This document shows positions 7,151-9,598 of a DNA stretch of 9,598 bases, in pieces. This stretch comes from an uncultured Eubacteriales bacterium (GTDB lineage Bacteria > Bacillota > Clostridia > UMGS1810): contig USKN01000057.1 in the NCBI GenBank assembly GCA_900555295.1, positions 1-9,598 of the forward strand, given 5' to 3'. The notes below the pieces were generated by a model that saw nothing but the letters and a program-made list of their open reading frames with translations, had not been told where the DNA came from and searched no databases. Each line of letters opens with the position of its first letter. Position 1 is the stretch's first letter. Both the position numbers and the translations under genes were made by a program.

Positions 7151-8184
7151 CGAGAACACAGCGGCTTTTAAAGCTTTTAAATAAAAAAGATATATCGGCA
7201 ATGATAGTAACCGACCGCAAAAACGTGTATTATTTAAGCGGATTTTACGGAACGGCAGGTTACCTTGCAATAACACCGCATAAAAAACTTTTGGTAACCG
7301 ACTTTAGATATATCGAGCAGGCAAAAGCACAAACAACCGAATATGAAGTGGCGGATATAAAAGATTTTAAACTTGAAGATTTTTTTGGCGGCGAAACGGT
7401 TGCGTTTGAAAACGAAACAATATCGTATGCCGAATATATGTCGTTGAGCAAAAAAACAAAAAAACTTGTGTGTGCCGACAGTATTTTGCGCACAATGCGC
7501 TCGGTTAAAGACCCCAACGAAACGGGGTATATAAAAAAGGCGGTAAGCATATCCGATAAAGCGTTTGAGCATATTTTAAAGTTTATTAAACCGGGCGTAA
7601 CCGAAAACGAAATTGCGGCGGAAATTGAGTATTGTATGCGAAAGCTTGGCGCAGAGCGTGCAGCATTTGATACAATTGCCGTATCGGGCGCGCATACAAG
7701 CCGTCCGCACGCACAGCCTACCGATAAAAAAATAAAAAACGGCGAATTTGTTGTTATGGATTTTGGCTGTACGTATAAAGGTTATTGCTCGGATATGACG
7801 CGTACCGTAGGTGTGGGCGGTGTTTCGGACGATATGAAAAAAGTGTACAATACCGTGCTCAATGCTCAAACGAGCGCGCTTAAAATGCTGTGCGAGGGCG
7901 TAACGGGCAGGCAGGCGCATATGTGCGCGGAGGATATAATAAACAAAGATTATAAAGGCACATTCGGTCACGCGCTCGGTCACGGTGTGGGGCTTGATAT
8001 TCACGAACATCCCAACCTTTCGCCAAAAAACGAAATACCGCTTGTACGCGGCAATGTTGTAACGGTTGAACCGGGAATATACATTCCCGATTTTTGCGGA
8101 GTTCGTATAGAAGATATGGGAGTTGTAACGCAAAATGGGTTTGACAATTTTACAAAATCACCCAAAGAGCTTATAATTGTTTAG
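7147..8184 (+). CDS. M24-family Xaa-Pro aminopeptidase
   Basis: The 345-residue cytoplasmic metallopeptidase would cleave the N-terminal residue from peptides with proline in second place. Residues 1-~117 form the creatinase-type N-terminal domain and ~125-340 the pita-bread catalytic domain. The five dinuclear-metal ligands are all present: D205 and D216 (in MDFGCTYKGYCSDMTRTVG), H279 (in GHALGHG), E308 (TVEPG) and E322 (RIEDMG). Substrate-site histidines H188 (RPHAQP) and H286 (IHEHP) are also seen. The start is a TTG at 7147 that overlaps the preceding stop by 4 bases (TTGA); no ATG lies nearby in frame, and the upstream ribosome-binding site is weak (AAGTGA, 7135-7140), so translation is probably coupled to the endonuclease gene. 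It closes the seven-gene run. By family it is PepP/YpdF-like and could be a dipeptidase (PepQ); I prefer aminopeptidase from the N-terminal domain. Confidence 0.92.
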   Translation: MTRTQRLLKLLNKKDISAMIVTDRKNVYYLSGFYGTAGYLAITPHKKLLVTDFRYIEQAKAQTTEYEVADIKDFKLEDFFGGETVAFENETISYAEYMSLSKKTKKLVCADSILRTMRSVKDPNETGYIKKAVSISDKAFEHILKFIKPGVTENEIAAEIEYCMRKLGAERAAFDTIAVSGAHTSRPHAQPTDKKIKNGEFVVMDFGCTYKGYCSDMTRTVGVGGVSDDMKKVYNTVLNAQTSALKMLCEGVTGRQAHMCAEDIINKDYKGTFGHALGHGVGLDIHEHPNLSPKNEIPLVRGNVVTVEPGIYIPDFCGVRIEDMGVVTQNGFDNFTKSPKELIIV

Positions 8185-8317
8185 TAATGTGTGTTAAACT
8201 CTGCCTGTTATATGAGTTTTGTATTGATAAAAATGACGGAAAAGGGCTTAAAAACAAGTCAAATTGCCGAAAAAATTAGTAAAATATATAAAATATGTAT
8301 AAAAAGCAAAAAAATAC
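8185..8317. other. AT-rich intergenic stretch before the efp promoter
   Basis: This stretch separates the peptidase gene from the efp promoter. It contains only a weak 6-bp hairpin (AAACTC 8196-8201 / GAGTTT 8214-8219) with a 12-base loop and four T residues at its end, which is at best a poor terminator. No RNA gene or riboswitch structure is recognisable. Confidence 0.45.
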
Positions 8318-8346
8318 TTGAAATATTTATAAATATACAGTAGAAT
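8318..8346 (+). promoter_or_regulatory. Near-consensus sigma-A promoter of efp
   Basis: A -35 box TTGAAA (8318-8323) and a -10 box TAGAAT (8341-8346) are separated by exactly 17 bases in a very AT-rich setting. The inferred start of transcription is near 8353, leaving a leader of about 33 bases that holds a consensus GGAGG (8372-8376) 9 bases before the efp ATG. The strong layout fits a constitutive, well-expressed translation-factor gene, and shows that efp and its downstream partner are transcribed separately from the peptidase operon. Confidence 0.8.
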
Positions 8347-8385
8347 AATAATATGTAATATAATGTAAATCGGAGGTATAAAATA

Positions 8386-8943
8386 ATGATTTCAGCAGGT
8401 GAGTTCAGAAACGGCGTAACTTTTGAATTGGAGGGTAACGTATTTCAGATAGTTGAATTTCAGCACGTTAAACCCGGTAAAGGCGCTGCTTTTGTAAGAA
8501 CAAAACTTAAAAACGTAATTACGGGCGCCGTTGTTGAAAAAACTTTCAGACCGACGGAAAAAATGCCCAAAGCGCATATTGAGAGAAAAGATTACGAATA
8601 TTTATATAATGACGGTGACCTTTACTACTTTATGGATCAGGAAACATTTGAGCAAATGCCTTTAAATAAAGAACAGCTCGGCGATTCGCTTAAATTTGTT
8701 AAAGAAAATATGGTAGTTAAAGTGCTTTCGTACAAAGGCAACGTGTTCGGTATTGAACCGCCCACGTTTGTAGAACTTCAGGTTACCGAAACCGAACCCG
8801 GATTTAAGGGCGATACTTCAACGGGCGCAACAAAACCCGCTACTTTGGAAACAGGCGCAACAATTAACGTACCCCTCTTTATTGACCAGGGCGAAATGAT
8901 AAGAGTTGACACAAGAACCGGCGAATATATGGAAAGAGCATAA
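8386..8943 (+). CDS. efp: Translation elongation factor P
   Basis: EF-P binds between the ribosomal P and E sites and helps peptide-bond formation when the ribosome stalls on consecutive prolines. The 185 residues are exactly family length. The N-terminal KOW-like domain has the loop HVKPGKGAAFVR (27-38) with K32 at its tip, the position modified in some bacteria. The two OB-fold domains follow, including the EF-P signature region (~141-170: KGDTSTGATKPATLETGA, then IDQGE) and the usual end DTRTGEYMERA. No EF-P lysine-modifying gene such as epmA is visible in the window. The ATG at 8386 has a consensus GGAGG (8372-8376). The small zinc-ribbon gene begins 13 bases after its stop with another GGAGG, so the two form a two-gene operon. 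Confidence 0.99.
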   Translation: MISAGEFRNGVTFELEGNVFQIVEFQHVKPGKGAAFVRTKLKNVITGAVVEKTFRPTEKMPKAHIERKDYEYLYNDGDLYYFMDQETFEQMPLNKEQLGDSLKFVKENMVVKVLSYKGNVFGIEPPTFVELQVTETEPGFKGDTSTGATKPATLETGATINVPLFIDQGEMIRVDTRTGEYMERA

Positions 8944-8956
8944 TCGGAGGTATATT

Positions 8957-9400
8957 ATGGAAAACATTTCTAAAAAAGTTTCGTATTTAAGAGGCCTTTT
9001 GGACGGACTTAATGTTGACGAATCGTCAAACGAGTCAAAAATTTACAGCGGTATACTCGATATACTCGACGAAATTAACGACAGTATCGATGATATGGTT
9101 GACTATGAGGACGAAATGGCAGAGCAGATTGACGCTATAGACGAAGACCTTGCAGCTGTAGAAGACGTGTTGCTTGATGAGTGCGACGGCGATTGCGATA
9201 ATTGCTATGAAGACTGCGATTATGATGACGATGATGATGACGACGCATTTTATGAGGTAGAATGCCCCAATTGCGGCGATCACGTGTGTTTTGATGAGGA
9301 CTTGTTTGATGATGACGATAAAATCACCTGCCCCAATTGTGGTGAAAAAATCGATATCGATTTTGATATTGACGACGACGCGGAGTCGGACGAGTTTTAA
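8957..9400 (+). CDS. Highly acidic CD1247-like protein with C-terminal zinc ribbon
   Basis: The 147-residue product resembles the clostridial CD1247-type family, whose function is not established. Residues 1-~72 are helical and probably coiled-coil (MENISKKVSYLRGLLDGL, then regularly spaced I/L/D/E). A linker (~74-97) contains four cysteines, C76, C80, C83 and C87 (C-X3-C-X2-C-X3-C), and a run of seven aspartates (90-96). A zinc ribbon follows with two CPNCG knuckles (C103/C106 and C125/C128) plus an extra C111. I count 57 Asp/Glu against 6 Lys/Arg. No signal peptide or membrane segment is seen, so it is probably cytoplasmic. The ATG at 8957 follows GGAGG (8946-8950); an upstream in-frame ATG at 8906 lies inside efp and has no ribosome-binding site. 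Co-transcription with efp suggests, without proving, a link to translation. The family assignment is from memory of its N-terminal pattern; the zinc ribbon is directly visible. Confidence 0.85.
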   Translation: MENISKKVSYLRGLLDGLNVDESSNESKIYSGILDILDEINDSIDDMVDYEDEMAEQIDAIDEDLAAVEDVLLDECDGDCDNCYEDCDYDDDDDDDAFYEVECPNCGDHVCFDEDLFDDDDKITCPNCGEKIDIDFDIDDDAESDEF

Positions 9401-9427
9401 TTAAAAAGTAAAAAATAAAAGAAAAAT

Positions 9428-9480
9428 AAAACCGTAATATATCCGTATGTGGAATGTATTACGGTTTTTTGTTGTTTTTT
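9428..9480 (+). terminator. Intrinsic terminator of the efp operon
   Basis: A stem formed by ACCGTAATATAT (9431-9442) and ATGTATTACGGT (9454-9465), 12 pairs with one G-T wobble and an 11-base loop, is followed by a T-rich tract (9465-9481, interrupted twice by G). An A-rich run lies before the stem, so the structure could also stop transcripts arriving from the opposite strand. It lies 30 bases after the stop codon of the zinc-ribbon gene. Confidence 0.9.
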
Positions 9481-9512
9481 TGCGCAGGGTCGCCCGAAAC
9501 GGATAAAATGAA

Positions 9513-9540
9513 ATTACAAAATTACATAATTACATAATTA
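9513..9540. repeat. Short tandem repeat, 8-bp unit ATTACA(T/A)A
   Basis: Three complete 8-bp units (ATTACAAA 9513-9520, ATTACATA 9521-9528, ATTACATA 9529-9536) and a partial ATTA (9537-9540) lie in tandem. They directly abut the GC-rich hairpin element that runs to the window end and may be part of the same dispersed repeat. Confidence 0.7.
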
Positions 9541-9598
9541 AAACCCACCTCACCACCGCCTACGGCGGAGCCTCTCCTCAAGGCGAGGCCTTTCTTTG
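9541..9598. repeat. GC-rich hairpin element, probable dispersed repeat, cut by the window end
   Basis: This segment contrasts sharply in base composition with the AT-rich DNA around it. It contains a perfect 5-bp hairpin, CCGCC (9556-9560) / GGCGG (9564-9568) with a TAC loop. Next to it is a second hairpin, GCCTCTCCT (9570-9578) / AGGCGAGGC (9581-9589), with one mismatch and a 2-base loop, followed by CTTTCTTT. It has no reading frame. The CCACCTCACCACCG start followed by a CTCTCCT...AGGCGAGG hairpin resembles non-coding repeats I recall from genomes of uncultured Clostridia, possibly a MITE or transposon end. Only one copy is in the window, so repetition cannot be shown here. Confidence 0.5.

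Noticed and set aside
7576..8133. 185-residue minus-strand open frame opposite the peptidase gene.
   Set aside because: It is a shadow of a gene whose catalytic residues are all intact; composition is consistent with antisense translation.
8196..8219. 6-bp hairpin after the peptidase gene as a terminator.
   Set aside because: The stem is short, with two G-C pairs, a 12-base loop and only a four-base T run; too weak to call.
8212..8343. A 43-codon plus-strand open frame in the gap before efp.
   Set aside because: It has no ribosome-binding site, is rich in AAA and ATA codons as expected from local AT content, and its end overlaps the efp promoter -10 box.
1..9598. A CRISPR array, tRNA/rRNA genes, phage genes, toxin-antitoxin or other defence system.
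   Set aside because: I looked on both strands and saw no such features. All substantial genes belong to known housekeeping families, so a new multi-gene system is not supported here.

Overview
The window looks like chromosomal DNA from a low-GC member of the Firmicutes, class Clostridia, probably an uncultured gut-type lineage. The gene order cdaA-cdaR-glmM is a Firmicutes hallmark. A pepP-type peptidase followed by efp and a small CD1247-like zinc-ribbon protein is an arrangement I associate with Clostridia. The DNA is AT-rich, ribosome-binding sites are of the GGAGG type, and all ten genes lie on the plus strand. Genus-level assignment is not possible from sequence reading alone.

Layout. 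Positions 1-187 hold a non-coding leader with six copies of the heptamer ATTAACG/CGTTAAT running into a strong sigma-A-type promoter. This promoter serves a TrmH/SpoU-family RNA 2'-O-methyltransferase (188-1009). After a 176-base gap with its own extended -10 promoter comes a seven-gene, tightly packed run that is probably one transcript: an iron-containing alcohol dehydrogenase (1186-2379), cdaA (diadenylate cyclase), cdaR (YbbR-domain regulator), glmM (phosphoglucosamine mutase), nth (endonuclease III), an endonuclease IV-like TIM-barrel protein, and an M24 Xaa-Pro peptidase ending at 8184. Gaps inside the run are 26 bases or less, and three junctions have 4-base overlaps or spacing of 1-2 bases. 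A 201-base AT-rich gap then carries a near-consensus promoter (TTGAAA-17-TAGAAT) for efp (8386-8943) and an extremely acidic zinc-ribbon protein (8957-9400). A clear intrinsic terminator follows. The last ~90 bases hold an 8-bp tandem repeat and a GC-rich hairpin element that looks like a dispersed repeat cut by the window edge.

How the genes work together. CdaA makes c-di-AMP at the membrane, CdaR modulates it, and GlmM links it to amino-sugar supply for peptidoglycan. Nth and the endonuclease IV-like protein form a plausible base-excision-repair pair: Nth leaves blocked 3' ends that an AP endonuclease can trim. The peptidase and EF-P act in peptide turnover and in translation of proline-rich stretches.

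Most of the window is ordinary housekeeping DNA and I see no convincing new multi-gene system. The points most worth a second look are the heptamer array at the trmH promoter, the altered third zinc site of the endonuclease IV-like protein, the extra cysteine cluster in the acidic zinc-ribbon protein, and the repeat element at the 3' end.
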